Source of the DNA: Alcaligenes parafaecalis
GTDB taxonomy: Bacteria > Pseudomonadota > Gammaproteobacteria > Burkholderiales > Burkholderiaceae_B
DNA: 64,000 nucleotides
Direction: 5' to 3'
Assembly (NCBI RefSeq): GCF_026344135.1
Contig: NZ_JAPKNA010000004.1
Location: 186,001-250,000, forward strand
Shown in pieces: positions 35,262 to 43,832 of the stretch. The notes under the pieces were generated by a model. The model ran no database searches, was not told the DNA's origin, and saw only the letters and a list, made by a program, of their open reading frames with translations. The position numbers and the translations under genes were made by a program. The first letter of the stretch is position 1. The number at the start of each line of letters is the position of its first letter.

Positions 35262-35891
35262 ATGATTCAGAACGTAGAGCATAACGCAGCCGCGCTGCGC
35301 ACGCGACTAAAAGACCTGCGTGCAGGACAGCCCGCCATTGATACCAACCGGGGCGCTTTGCTGATCCGGGGCCGTTTGTTTACCTGGCTGGCCACCAACC
35401 GCAGCCGCCTGCGTGAACAAGGTCGTGCCGAACCCACTACCATTGCCGCTTTCTGGCCAATGGCACAAGAGCCTGATCTGCGCCCCTTATTGGTTCAATG
35501 GGTCGAAGAAGAAGGTTTGAATGTCTGTTTGCCCGTGGTCACCGAAACCAATGCTCCGCTGAGCTTTGTAGAGTGGACACCTGAAACAGAGATGGAACAG
35601 GGACGTTACGGGATTGAAATCCCCACTTCTACCAAAACCATGCGACCCGACATCGTTCTGGTCCCGACCTTGGGCTATACCCGGCAGGGCGATCGCCTGG
35701 GATATGGCAAAGGTTATTACGACCGAACCCTGGCCGCACTGAAAGAACAAAACCACGCCTTTACCAGTATCGGTATTGCCTGGGCGGTGGGCGACTTGTC
35801 GGGCCAATCCTACCAGCCTGCCGAGCACGACCAGCGTCTAGACAGTATTTTGACTGATAAAGGCTGGGCTGTGCCCGCTCCGGAACTATAA
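35262..35891 (+). CDS. 5-formyltetrahydrofolate cyclo-ligase
   Basis: A 209-residue enzyme that converts 5-formyl-THF to 5,10-methenyl-THF using ATP. Family motifs seen: FWPMAQEPDLRPLL, IVLVPTLGYTRQGDRLGYGKGYYDR (pieces) and the late H-DQRLDSILTD, the nucleotide-binding part. The ATG at 35262 lies on a palindromic CATG and is divergent from slt; their start regions nearly overlap, so both promoters must lie within the neighbouring coding sequence or be very compact. It feeds one-carbon units to metF downstream of the methyl cycle. Confidence 0.93.
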   Translation: MIQNVEHNAAALRTRLKDLRAGQPAIDTNRGALLIRGRLFTWLATNRSRLREQGRAEPTTIAAFWPMAQEPDLRPLLVQWVEEEGLNVCLPVVTETNAPLSFVEWTPETEMEQGRYGIEIPTSTKTMRPDIVLVPTLGYTRQGDRLGYGKGYYDRTLAALKEQNHAFTSIGIAWAVGDLSGQSYQPAEHDQRLDSILTDKGWAVPAPEL

Positions 35892-35984
35892 GTAACCCGC
35901 TACCACAAACTGTTTAATCGAAAGCTCTGTTTACAAAGCCGTCAATGAAACCGGAAAAGGTACAGGCCATATAGCCGCCCCATG

Positions 35985-36018
35985 AAAAAACCCGCCAAAT
36001 CCATCAGGCGGGTTTTTT
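35985..36018. terminator. Bidirectional intrinsic terminator between the cyclo-ligase gene and metF
   Basis: AAAAAACCCGCC and GGCGGGTTTTTT pair fully around a 10-base loop, with T-runs on both strands. It serves the metF operon on the minus strand (19 bases from the stop) and probably the cyclo-ligase gene on the plus strand. Confidence 0.95.
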
Positions 36019-36036
36019 TATTGCTACGCGAAGTGC

Positions 36037-36876
36037 TTAGCGCCAGGTCAGATTCGGCAGGATAGCCATGCTCGCATCGGCCCCGTTCAAGGTGTACATG
36101 TGAATGCCAGGCGCCCCGCCATCGAGCAGGTCCTGACACAAACGTGCCACCACATCGATACCAAACGCGCGAATCGATGCACGGTCATCACCAAAATCAG
36201 CCAGACGAAGACGAATCCAGCGTGGCACTTCCGCACCACACATGGTCGAGAAACGCAGCAACTGGGACGAATTGGTAATAGGCATGATGCCCGGCGTGAT
36301 CGGAATCGTGACGCCTTGTGCCTGGGCTCGTTCCACAAAACTGAAGTAGGAGTCCGGGTTAAAGAAGTACTGGGTGATCGCGCCATGCGCACCTGCATTG
36401 ACCTTGTTCACAAAGTGACCCAGGTCGTCCCCAAAGCCAGTGGCCTGAGGGTGCATTTCCGGATAGGCCGCCACTTCGATATGGAAGTGTTCCCCATAGT
36501 TCTGGCGGATAAAAGCCACCAGATCGCTGGCATAGCGCAGCTCGCCCGCGTCACCGCCCATACCCGAAGGCAAGTCACCGCGCAGGGCAACAATACGGCG
36601 GATGCCCTGGTCGCGGTAATTGTCGAGCATCTCGCTAAGCTGTGCTGGTGCCGTACCGATACACGACAAGTGCGGTGCCACATCAAAGCCCAGTTTTTGC
36701 AGCAGTGCTACCGCATCGACCGTGCCCGCACGGGTGGAGCCACCGGCTCCAAACGTCATGCTGACATAGGCGGGGTTCAAACCCATCAGGGACTTGGCGG
36801 TACGCACCAGTTTTTCCTGCGCCGCGATGTCTCGCGGCGGGAAAAACTCCAGGCTCAAGGTTTGCTTATTGCTCAT
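36037..36876 (-). CDS. metF: 5,10-methylenetetrahydrofolate reductase
   Basis: A 279-residue FAD enzyme that makes 5-methyl-THF, the methyl donor for homocysteine remethylation. LEFFPPRD near the N-terminus, VSMTFGAGGSTR and the ALRGDLP segment followed by QYFFNPDSYF are characteristic. The ATG at 36876 overlaps the TGA of the PF04020 gene (ATGA). The longer frame upstream to 36942 is not needed. It is the last gene of the riboswitch-controlled ahcY operon, so methyl-THF supply is tied to S-adenosylhomocysteine level. Confidence 0.96.
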   Translation of the reverse strand: MSNKQTLSLEFFPPRDIAAQEKLVRTAKSLMGLNPAYVSMTFGAGGSTRAGTVDAVALLQKLGFDVAPHLSCIGTAPAQLSEMLDNYRDQGIRRIVALRGDLPSGMGGDAGELRYASDLVAFIRQNYGEHFHIEVAAYPEMHPQATGFGDDLGHFVNKVNAGAHGAITQYFFNPDSYFSFVERAQAQGVTIPITPGIMPITNSSQLLRFSTMCGAEVPRWIRLRLADFGDDRASIRAFGIDVVARLCQDLLDGGAPGIHMYTLNGADASMAILPNLTWR

Positions 36877-37211
36877 TTCATTAACAGTCCCGACAACAAT
36901 CCGGAGACCAAGCTGTAGACGATAGCCCCGATCACGGCCCACCAGAAGCCTTCAACCTGAAAGCCCTTAAGGATGGAGCCTGCAAACCAGAATACCAAGG
37001 CATTAAGTACCAGCAGGAACAAGCCCAAGGTCACAATGGTGATGGGCAAGGTCAGCACAATCAGCAAAGGTTTGACCAAGGTATTGAGCAAACCCAGTAC
37101 CAGCGCTGCTATCAGGGCCGAGCCAAACGACGCCACGGTAATACCGGGCAGAATGTAGGCAACAACCAGCAGGGCAACAGCATTCAGGATCCAGACAAGT
37201 AGCAAAGTCAT
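36873..37211 (-). CDS. PF04020 (YvlD-like, 'phage holin family') membrane protein
   Basis: A 112-residue protein of four hydrophobic helices with the family pattern LLVWILNAVALLVVAYILPGI, GLLNTLVKPLLIVLTLPITIVTLGLFLLVLNALVFW (pieces) and a final glycine-rich helix ending in LLSGLLMK. The 'phage holin' name is historical; no lysis role is implied and the actual function is unknown. TTGGAG lies 7 bases before the ATG. It is wedged between ahcY (42 bases) and metF (4-base overlap), which is unexpected for a protein unrelated to the methyl cycle. Confidence 0.9.
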   Translation of the reverse strand: MTLLLVWILNAVALLVVAYILPGITVASFGSALIAALVLGLLNTLVKPLLIVLTLPITIVTLGLFLLVLNALVFWFAGSILKGFQVEGFWWAVIGAIVYSLVSGLLSGLLMK

Positions 37212-37253
37212 GATAGGGCTCCAAGAATAGGCGTCCGAAGACGCCGGTGCGTT

Positions 37254-38651
37254 TTAGTAGCGGTAGTGCTCGGCCTTGAACGGCCCTTGCACAGGTACGT
37301 TGATGTAATCCGCCTGTGCCTGGGACAAGGTAGACAGATTCACACCCAGTTTCTTCAGGTGCAAACGTGCCACTTTTTCGTCCAGGTGTTTGGGCAGTAC
37401 ATATACTTTACCTGTTTCGTAGTGCTCGCCACGAGTGAACAATTCAATTTGTGCAATGGTCTGGTTCGTGAATGAAGCCGACATCACAAACGAAGGGTGG
37501 CCAGTGGCGCAGCCCAGGTTCACCAGACGACCTTGAGCCAGCAAGATGATGCGCTTGCCGTCAGGGAAAATGATGTGATCAACCTGAGGTTTGATCTCTT
37601 CCCATTCCAGGTCTTCAATCGAAGCCACGTCAATTTCGTTATCAAAGTGACCGATATTGCACACGATGGCCTGATCTTTCATGCGATCCATGTGCGAGCG
37701 GTTGATGACGTGGTAGTTACCGGTAGCGGTCACGAAAATGTCAGCCTTGTCGGCGGCTTCTTCCATGGTCACAACGCGGTAGCCTTCCATCGAGGCTTGC
37801 AGGGCGCAGATAGGGTCAATTTCAGTAACCCAAACCTGGGCGCGCAGAGCGGCCAGAGCCTGAGCACAACCTTTACCCACGTCACCGAAACCGCAAACCA
37901 CAGCGATCTTGCCTGCAACCATCACGTCGGTAGCGCGCTTGATACCGTCCACCAGGGACTCGCGGCAGCCGTACAGGTTGTCGAACTTGGACTTGGTGAC
38001 CGAATCGTTCACGTTGATGGCGGGGAAAGCCAGTTCACCTTTCTTGGCCATCTGGTACAGACGGTGCACGCCAGTGGTGGTCTCTTCAGTCACGCCCTGA
38101 ATTTGACTCAGACGGGTGGAGTACCAAGTCTTGTCAGTTTCCAGACGGGCACGGATAGAGGCGAACATGACGCGCTCTTCCTCGCTGCCTGGCTTGTCCA
38201 GAACGGACAGGTCTTTTTCAGCACGGGCACCCAGGTGCAGCAACAGTGTTGCGTCGCCACCGTCGTCCAAGATCATGTTGGCTTGCTCGCCGGACCAATC
38301 AAAAATATCGTGGGCGTATTGCCAGTACTCGGGCAGCGTTTCGCCCTTGACGGCGAACACAGGCACACCGGAGGCAGCAATAGCAGCCGCAGCGTGGTCT
38401 TGAGTGGAGAAGATATTGCACGATGCCCAGCGCACTTCAGCGCCCAGGGCCGTCAGGGTTTCAATCAGAACCCCGGTTTGAATCGTCATGTGCAAACTGC
38501 CAGCAATGCGCGCGCCCTTCAGGGGCTGGGAGGCAGCAAATTCCTCGCGGGTGGCCATCAGGCCTGGCATTTCAGTCTCGGCAATGGTCAGCTCGCGGCG
38601 GCCCCATTCAGCCAAAGAGATATCGGCAATTTTGTAATCGGTAAAAGTCAC
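37254..38651 (-). CDS. ahcY: S-adenosylhomocysteinase
   Basis: A 465-residue enzyme that splits S-adenosylhomocysteine, the inhibitory product of methyltransferases, into adenosine and homocysteine. The NAD-binding loop is CGFGDVGKG (253-261); the substrate regions SLHMTIQTGVLIETL, CNIFSTQDHAAAAI and the C-terminal PFKAEHYRY are all intact, and the roughly 35-residue insert around DKPGSEEERVMF is normal for this bacterial type. GTG start with GGAG 8 bases upstream. An SAH riboswitch in the leader controls it. Confidence 0.98.
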   Translation of the reverse strand: MTFTDYKIADISLAEWGRRELTIAETEMPGLMATREEFAASQPLKGARIAGSLHMTIQTGVLIETLTALGAEVRWASCNIFSTQDHAAAAIAASGVPVFAVKGETLPEYWQYAHDIFDWSGEQANMILDDGGDATLLLHLGARAEKDLSVLDKPGSEEERVMFASIRARLETDKTWYSTRLSQIQGVTEETTTGVHRLYQMAKKGELAFPAINVNDSVTKSKFDNLYGCRESLVDGIKRATDVMVAGKIAVVCGFGDVGKGCAQALAALRAQVWVTEIDPICALQASMEGYRVVTMEEAADKADIFVTATGNYHVINRSHMDRMKDQAIVCNIGHFDNEIDVASIEDLEWEEIKPQVDHIIFPDGKRIILLAQGRLVNLGCATGHPSFVMSASFTNQTIAQIELFTRGEHYETGKVYVLPKHLDEKVARLHLKKLGVNLSTLSQAQADYINVPVQGPFKAEHYRY

Positions 38652-38729
38652 AGTCGGGCTCCGTTATACGGCACGCAGACTGCACGGAGAGCAAATGAAT
38701 TCTCACCAGCAGCCCGCCATGCAGGTCGT

Positions 38730-38816
38730 GGTGAGCGTCGTTCTCCAAGGTGGATACCACCTATCCATGCCCCGAGCCTGGCAAGACCGCAGTCTTGTCG
38801 CAACGCCCCTCAGGGA
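38730..38816 (-). ncRNA. S-adenosylhomocysteine (SAH) riboswitch, ahcY leader
   Basis: On the minus strand, P1 forms between CCCTGAG (38815-38809) and CTCGGGG (38776-38770). Between them are the conserved GGGCGTTGCGAC and a hairpin CAAGAC-TGCG-GTCTTG leading to CCAGGCTCGG. Downstream are a GGATA-GGTGG-TATCC hairpin and the AACGACGCTCACC strand that can pair back with the GGGCGTTG region as a pseudoknot. This is the consensus order of the SAH riboswitch, which in related bacteria also precedes ahcY. It ends 79 bases before the GTG. Binding of SAH normally turns expression on. Confidence 0.93.
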
Positions 38817-39006
38817 TGGCAAATTAATGTGGGTGATTGTACCTGTTTGGATCGTCTTGGGAAGCGGACCCGGCCAGGAAAGCACGATATTTTTATCGCA
38901 AGAACGGTGCAAGCACCTGGCTCGTATATTGACAGACACTGGGTCCCGATCACATCAACCGTCCTTGCTATGCGCACGATCAAATCAGAACAGCATGAAC
39001 CGGCAA

Positions 39007-39040
39007 TAAAAAAGCCAGTCAGATTCAACTGACTGGCTTT
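39007..39040 (-). terminator. Intrinsic terminator of metK
   Basis: Perfect 12-bp stem AAAGCCAGTCAG / CTGACTGGCTTT with a 6-base loop, followed on the minus strand by TTTTATT. It separates metK from the riboswitch region. The rest of 38817-39006 should hold the ahcY promoter. Confidence 0.93.
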
Positions 39041-39078
39041 CTCTACCCGGGGCCTGAACGGCCGGGTATTTCCGCGAC

Positions 39079-40242
39079 TTAAATAGCCTGACGCAAGGTT
39101 TGGGCCTTGTCTGTCGCTTCCCAACTGAACTCGGGCTCGCTGCGGCCAAAGTGACCGTAGGCAGCCGTCTTGGTGTAGATGGGGCGCTGCAGGTCCAGCA
39201 TTTCGATGATGCCGCGTGGGCGCAGGTCGAAATGTTGGCGGACCAGTTTGGCGATTTCGGTATCCGGAATCACGCCGGTGCCTTCGGTGTAAATGGTGAT
39301 GTTGATTGGCTCGGCCACACCAATGGCGTAGCTCAACTGCACCTGACACTGACGCGCCAGACCGGCGGCCACGATGTTCTTGGCGACATAACGAGCGGCA
39401 TAGGCTGCGGAACGGTCCACTTTGGAGGGGTCTTTACCGGAGAAAGCACCACCACCGTGAGGGCATGCGCCACCGTAGGTGTCCACAATGATCTTGCGAC
39501 CTGTCAGGCCGCAATCGCCTTGAGGACCACCGATCACGAACTTGCCGGTGGGGTTCACCAGGAAGCGGGTTTTTTCAGTCAGCAGGTCCGAAGGGAAGCA
39601 AGGACGAATGATGTGTTCGATCACGGCTTCGTGAATGTCTTTCTGGGACATTTCAGGAGCGTGCTGTGTGGACAGCACCACGGTGTCTACTTCTGTCGGA
39701 CGGCCATCCACGTAGCGGAACGTCACTTGGGACTTGGCGTCAGGACGCAACCAGGGCAGACGACCATCTTTGCGCAGTTCGCTCTGACGCTGCACCAGAC
39801 GGTGGGCGTACCAGATGGGAGCAGGCATCAGATCAGGGGTTTCGTCGCAAGCGTAGCCAAACATCAGGCCCTGGTCGCCAGCGCCTTGGTTCAGCAGCTC
39901 TTCAGGGCTGCGATCCACGCCTTGAGCGATATCGGGCGACTGCTTGTCGTAGGCCACCAGAACGGCGCAGGACTTGTAATCAATGCCGTAGTCGCCATTG
40001 TCATAGCCAATACGCTTGATGGTGTCGCGGGCAACCTGGATGTAATCCACGTTGGCGTGCGTCGTGATCTCGCCAGCCAGCACCACCAGACCGGTATTGC
40101 ACAAGGTCTCGGCAGCAACACGCGCCTGAGGATCTTGCTCGAAAATAGCGTCCAGGATGGCGTCGGAAATCTGGTCGGCAACCTTATCGGGGTGGCCTTC
40201 AGAGACGGATTCGGATGTAAAGAGAAAGTCGTTGTTGTTCAC
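39079..40242 (-). CDS. metK: S-adenosylmethionine synthetase
   Basis: A 387-residue enzyme that makes S-adenosylmethionine from methionine and ATP. Signature segments: FTSESVSEGHPDKVADQISDA, GAGDQGLMFGYACDE, and the glycine-rich GGAFSGKDPSKVDRSAAY. Full length. The start codon is GTG at 40242 with AAGGA 10 bases upstream. It supplies the substrate for the methyl cycle whose later steps are encoded just downstream but in a separate transcript, as the terminator and riboswitch between show. It is divergent from the acyltransferase pair. Confidence 0.98.
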   Translation of the reverse strand: MNNNDFLFTSESVSEGHPDKVADQISDAILDAIFEQDPQARVAAETLCNTGLVVLAGEITTHANVDYIQVARDTIKRIGYDNGDYGIDYKSCAVLVAYDKQSPDIAQGVDRSPEELLNQGAGDQGLMFGYACDETPDLMPAPIWYAHRLVQRQSELRKDGRLPWLRPDAKSQVTFRYVDGRPTEVDTVVLSTQHAPEMSQKDIHEAVIEHIIRPCFPSDLLTEKTRFLVNPTGKFVIGGPQGDCGLTGRKIIVDTYGGACPHGGGAFSGKDPSKVDRSAAYAARYVAKNIVAAGLARQCQVQLSYAIGVAEPINITIYTEGTGVIPDTEIAKLVRQHFDLRPRGIIEMLDLQRPIYTKTAAYGHFGRSEPEFSWEATDKAQTLRQAI

Positions 40243-40264
40243 AGCGTAGCTTCCTTTAATAAGG

Positions 40265-40307
40265 GCTGATAATCAGCACGAGGTTGAACAAACTGCGTTG
40301 CACCTCG
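40265..40307 (-). promoter_or_regulatory. Structured metK leader (hairpin plus palindrome)
   Basis: CGAGGTGCAAC and GTTCAACCTCG form a stem with a small internal mismatch around a 7-base loop (40307-40279), followed at once by the 13-base palindrome GCTGATTATCAGC. It lies 23 bases upstream of the GTG. It fits no riboswitch class that I recognise; the palindrome could equally be a protein operator. Confidence 0.4.
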
Positions 40308-40479
40308 AAGCCAGCGATGTGGATACGATAGACGGGGCGCGACGCTTTAGCGGTTTATAGTGGGCAGCTTGCCGCCCGATCGCTCCGCAAGTTGTCGTTT
40401 AACTCAGCGATACAATCCATTTTAAGCGAAAATACGTAATCATTTCAGCAAAACTTCACATTAAAGGATTGCCTGGCCC

Positions 40480-41334
40480 ATGCTAGTGGCTCTTTTGCGC
40501 TTGATGGCTCGCCTGCCTTTACCCGTCCTGCATGGCCTGGGTAGAACCATAGGCCGACTGATTTACGCCTTTCCCGGACGCTATCGCCGCCGTCTGCAAA
40601 GCCACTGTCGCCAAGCGGGCTACGACTCTCCTGCTTTTTTCCGGCAAGCCGCCGGAGAGACGGGCGCCATGATTGTGGAAACCCCGCGCGTCTGGCTGCA
40701 TCCACAAGCCTGTCTCGACCGCTGCACAATCGACAATCTGCCCACGGTCCAGGAAACGCTGGCCGAAGGTCGCGGCATACTTTATCTGACTCCGCATCTG
40801 GGCTGTTTTGAAATGATTGCGCGCTATTTTTCCGGCGTGGACCCGATGACTGTGATGTTCCGCCCACCCCGTCAGGCGTTTCTGGAACCCTTGATGGTGG
40901 AGTCGCGTGAACTACCAGGCCTGCATGCAGTCCCAGCCAATATCAAAGGCGTGCGCGAACTGGTTCGTGCTTTTCGCCGAGGCGAGTCGGTCGGCATGCT
41001 GCCCGATCAGGTTCCCAGTGGAGGAGATGGCGTTTGGGCGCCTTTCTTTGGTCGCCCTGCCCTGACCATGACCTTGGCAGGCAAACTGGCCCGACAATCC
41101 AATGTGCCCATCATCGTGACGGCCACAGAGCGTCTGCCCAAAGGCCGCGGCTTTCATATTCACACCTTCCGCTTGCCTGAGCCCTTGCCTGAAGATCCTA
41201 CCGAACTGGCCACCTTGATCAATGCCTCCATGGAAACCTTGATCCGGCGCTTTCCAACCCAGTACCTCTGGGCCTACAACCGCTACAAGGTTCCGCATGA
41301 CGCGCCCCCTTTGCCTGGCGATGCCACACCATGA
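40480..41334 (+). CDS. Lipid A biosynthesis-type acyltransferase (LpxL/HtrB family), first copy
   Basis: A 284-residue membrane-associated enzyme of the lysophospholipid acyltransferase family. The catalytic box is HLGCFE, a His-x4-Glu arrangement, followed by RPPRQ, the LPDQVPSGGDGVWAPFFG substrate loop and a C-terminal QYLWAYNRYK. LpxL/LpxM enzymes add secondary acyl chains to lipid A on the inner membrane. It overlaps the second copy by 4 bases (ATGA), so the two are translated together. Which position each acylates cannot be assigned; one member could act on another lipid such as ornithine lipid. Confidence 0.9.
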   Translation: MLVALLRLMARLPLPVLHGLGRTIGRLIYAFPGRYRRRLQSHCRQAGYDSPAFFRQAAGETGAMIVETPRVWLHPQACLDRCTIDNLPTVQETLAEGRGILYLTPHLGCFEMIARYFSGVDPMTVMFRPPRQAFLEPLMVESRELPGLHAVPANIKGVRELVRAFRRGESVGMLPDQVPSGGDGVWAPFFGRPALTMTLAGKLARQSNVPIIVTATERLPKGRGFHIHTFRLPEPLPEDPTELATLINASMETLIRRFPTQYLWAYNRYKVPHDAPPLPGDATP

Positions 41335-42221
41335 GTTTTAATTCCTACCCGCTGCTCAAATCCATTTTTTCCTACTTTGGCCGCGCCTCGGTACGAACGC
41401 GCCAGCGTTGGGGATCTGTACTGGGTGGTCTGGTGCATCGCTTCGCCTCCCGTCGCCGTCACATTGTGCGCACCAATCTGGACCTGTGCTTTCCCGACAC
41501 CCCGGAAAGTACCCGGCGCGAATGGGAAAAGCAGCACTTTCGGCTATTAGCGCAATCCTATCTGGATCGCGGCCTGCTCTGGTTCGGTTTACCCAGCACC
41601 ATCCTGAACACCTTGCATCTGACGGGCGAAGAACACATTACCCAGGCGCTGGAACAAGGGCGCAAAGTCATGCTGCTGGTGCCCCACTTTCTGGGTATGG
41701 ATGCCGCTGGCACCCGGCTGTCCATGTCAATCTCGCCTTTGGTAGCCTTTTACACACCGCAGCGCGATCCTCATGTTGATCGTCTGATGTATGAAGGCCG
41801 CAGCCGCTTTTCCTCGGTACCGCTGATTTCCCGCAAGGACGGTATTCGTGGCTTGATGCGCGCATTACAAAAAGGCCAACCTATCTATTACTTGCCCGAT
41901 ATGGATTTCGGCAGCAAAGGCTCGGCCTTTGTGCCCTTTTTCAACGTGCCTGCCGCCACTCTCTTGTCCACCGCCCAGATCGCCCGTAATCAGGATGCCT
42001 TGGTTATCCCGGTGATTTCACGCGTGGATGCGGAAACCGGCCACTACCATATTCAGGTACTGGAACCCATGTCCGACTTCCCAGGCGAAGGCTCGCTGGA
42101 GGAGGCCACCGAGCGCATGAATGCACTGATTGAAAAATATGTGCGCGAGGACCCGCCGCAGTATTATTGGGTTCATCGGCGCTTCAAAACCCGCCCCGAA
42201 GGTCAACCCGGCATCTACTAG
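41331..42221 (+). CDS. Lipid A biosynthesis-type acyltransferase (LpxL/HtrB family), second copy
   Basis: A 296-residue paralog with the classical His-x4-Asp box HFLGMD, then FYTPQRDPHVDRLMYEGRSRF, YYLPDMDFGSKGSAFVPFFNV and the C-terminal PPQYYWVHRRFKTRP. The Asp variant, against Glu in the first copy, and only moderate similarity suggest the two differ in acyl donor or target position. It ends 7 bases before dapF, so lipid A acylation, lysine/peptidoglycan precursor synthesis and XerC appear to share a transcript. Confidence 0.92.
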   Translation: MSFNSYPLLKSIFSYFGRASVRTRQRWGSVLGGLVHRFASRRRHIVRTNLDLCFPDTPESTRREWEKQHFRLLAQSYLDRGLLWFGLPSTILNTLHLTGEEHITQALEQGRKVMLLVPHFLGMDAAGTRLSMSISPLVAFYTPQRDPHVDRLMYEGRSRFSSVPLISRKDGIRGLMRALQKGQPIYYLPDMDFGSKGSAFVPFFNVPAATLLSTAQIARNQDALVIPVISRVDAETGHYHIQVLEPMSDFPGEGSLEEATERMNALIEKYVREDPPQYYWVHRRFKTRPEGQPGIY

Positions 42222-42228
42222 GCCCATC

Positions 42229-43152
42229 ATGCACAGCTCCACCACTCCCCAGCCCGCTTCCTCGATTTGGCGTTTCAGCAAAATGCACGGGGCAGGCAAT
42301 GACTTTGTCATGCTGGATGGTGTAACGCAGACGATTGAGATGACGCCTGAACGGGCCCGCGCCCTGGCAGATCGTCATTTCGGCATTGGGGCCGACCAGA
42401 TTCTGCTGGTCGAGGCCGCCACCGAAACAGGGGCCGATTTCCGCTACCGTATCTTTAATGCAGATGGCAGCGAAGTTGAACACTGCGGCAACGGCGCACG
42501 TTGCTTTGTCCGCTTTGTACACGAACAGGGCCTGTCATCGGCCAACCCTTTACGCGCACAAATTCGTACCGGCATCATCAGCCTGAATGACGACCCGCAG
42601 CGCGGTGTGGATGTGATGATGGGCACCACCCGCTTTGCCCCGGCAGATGTGGGCTTTGACAACAATGGGCTGGAAACGCGCAAGCTAGGTGAAGACACAC
42701 TGTGGCTCTTGCCAGTTCCCGACCAAACCGCCCCTGTAGCCTTGTCGCTGGTCTCGATCTCCAACCCGCATGCCGTGCAAGTCGTGAACGATGTGAAACA
42801 GGCTGCGGTTGCCACCGTAGGCCCCTTCATCGAATCCCACCCTCGTTTTGCCAACAAAGTGAACGCGGGTTTCATGCAGATTATTGATCCTCACCATATC
42901 AAGCTGCGCGTCTATGAGCGCGGGGCAGGCGAAACTCTGGCTTGCGGCACAGGGGCTTGTGCGGCTGTGGTAGCGGGCATACGCCGGGGATTGCTCCAAA
43001 GCCCGGTTGTCGTGGATACTCGTGGAGGCAGTCTGCGCATTGAATGGGACGGACAGGCGCTACGCATGAGCGGCCCGGCCCAAACTGTCTTTACCGGACA
43101 AGTCGATATAGATGCACTGTGTGCATCCTTAGCCAGAAAGGAAACCTTCTAG
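42229..43152 (+). CDS. dapF: Diaminopimelate epimerase
   Basis: A 307-residue enzyme that interconverts LL- and meso-diaminopimelate, the precursor of lysine and peptidoglycan. The two catalytic cysteines are visible: Cys92 in HCGNGARC and Cys239 in LACGTGACAAV. KMHGAGNDFVMLDG marks the N-terminal lobe. I use the ATG at 42229; an 18-residue low-complexity extension precedes the conserved start and a shorter start at Met19 is possible. Neighbours follow the usual betaproteobacterial dapF/DUF484/xerC order. Confidence 0.96.
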   Translation: MHSSTTPQPASSIWRFSKMHGAGNDFVMLDGVTQTIEMTPERARALADRHFGIGADQILLVEAATETGADFRYRIFNADGSEVEHCGNGARCFVRFVHEQGLSSANPLRAQIRTGIISLNDDPQRGVDVMMGTTRFAPADVGFDNNGLETRKLGEDTLWLLPVPDQTAPVALSLVSISNPHAVQVVNDVKQAAVATVGPFIESHPRFANKVNAGFMQIIDPHHIKLRVYERGAGETLACGTGACAAVVAGIRRGLLQSPVVVDTRGGSLRIEWDGQALRMSGPAQTVFTGQVDIDALCASLARKETF

Positions 43153-43154
43153 AC

Positions 43155-43832
43155 ATGGATACCCCCAACAGCCTTAGCGCCGTGGAAGTGGCCCAGTTTT
43201 TGAAAGCCAACCCTGATTTCTTCGACGCGCACGCCGATGTTTTCGCCAAGCTGATGGTGCCCCATCCGCACCAAAGCCGCGCCATTTCCCTGGGCGAACG
43301 CCAAATCATGTTGCTGCGTGAACGCGGCAAGAAAACCGAACGACAATTGGCAACCCTGGTCGCCAATGCCCGTGGCAACGAGAAAATCTCGCGCCAGTTG
43401 CACCAATGGAACTGCCAAATGCTGGCCGAGTCCGATCCTGCCGCCCTGCCCGAACTGATTTGCAGCAGCCTGGAGCGCATTTTTGAAATGCCCGTGGTGC
43501 GTCTGCATTGCTGGAACCCGGACGAGGTACTGGCTGATGACCCGGTGGCCGGTTGGGGCTACACCTTGATCAATCCCTATTGTGGGGCCAGGCGCGAACA
43601 GGAATTTCTGGCGGATCTGCAGCAAGACGCGCAGTCTGTGGCAATCGTGCCCTTGAAGTGCCCCGAGTCCAGCACCCTGTTTGGCCTGCTGGTTCTGGGT
43701 TCACCCGAAGCCACACGCTTTACAGCCGATATGGGCACCGACTTTCTGGAAGGTATTGGCGAACTGTGCAGCGCCGCCCTGCAGCGTTTGCACAAGCCCA
43801 GCACCGTTAATCAAAGCGAATGTCCGGCCTGA
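43155..43832 (+). CDS. DUF484 family protein
   Basis: A 225-residue cytoplasmic protein. The N-terminus (VAQFLKANPDFFDAHADVFAKLMVPHPHQSRAISLGERQ in pieces) and the GAF-like C-terminal half are those of DUF484, a family nearly always placed between dapF and xerC in proteobacteria but with no established function. It starts 2 bases after dapF and its end overlaps xerC by 13 bases. A link to chromosome dimer resolution or envelope synthesis is only suggested by position. Confidence 0.92.
   Translation: MDTPNSLSAVEVAQFLKANPDFFDAHADVFAKLMVPHPHQSRAISLGERQIMLLRERGKKTERQLATLVANARGNEKISRQLHQWNCQMLAESDPAALPELICSSLERIFEMPVVRLHCWNPDEVLADDPVAGWGYTLINPYCGARREQEFLADLQQDAQSVAIVPLKCPESSTLFGLLVLGSPEATRFTADMGTDFLEGIGELCSAALQRLHKPSTVNQSECPA

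Noticed and set aside
36873..37211. PF04020 protein considered as a prophage holin
   Set aside because: No phage genes nearby, and the family name is historical; it lies inside a metabolic operon.
37497..39032. A 511-codon plus-strand open frame across ahcY
   Set aside because: It lies antisense to a certain gene; long antisense frames arise here from the GC-rich third codon positions. No ribosome site or family match.
39100..40269. A 389-codon plus-strand open frame across metK
   Set aside because: Antisense shadow of metK.
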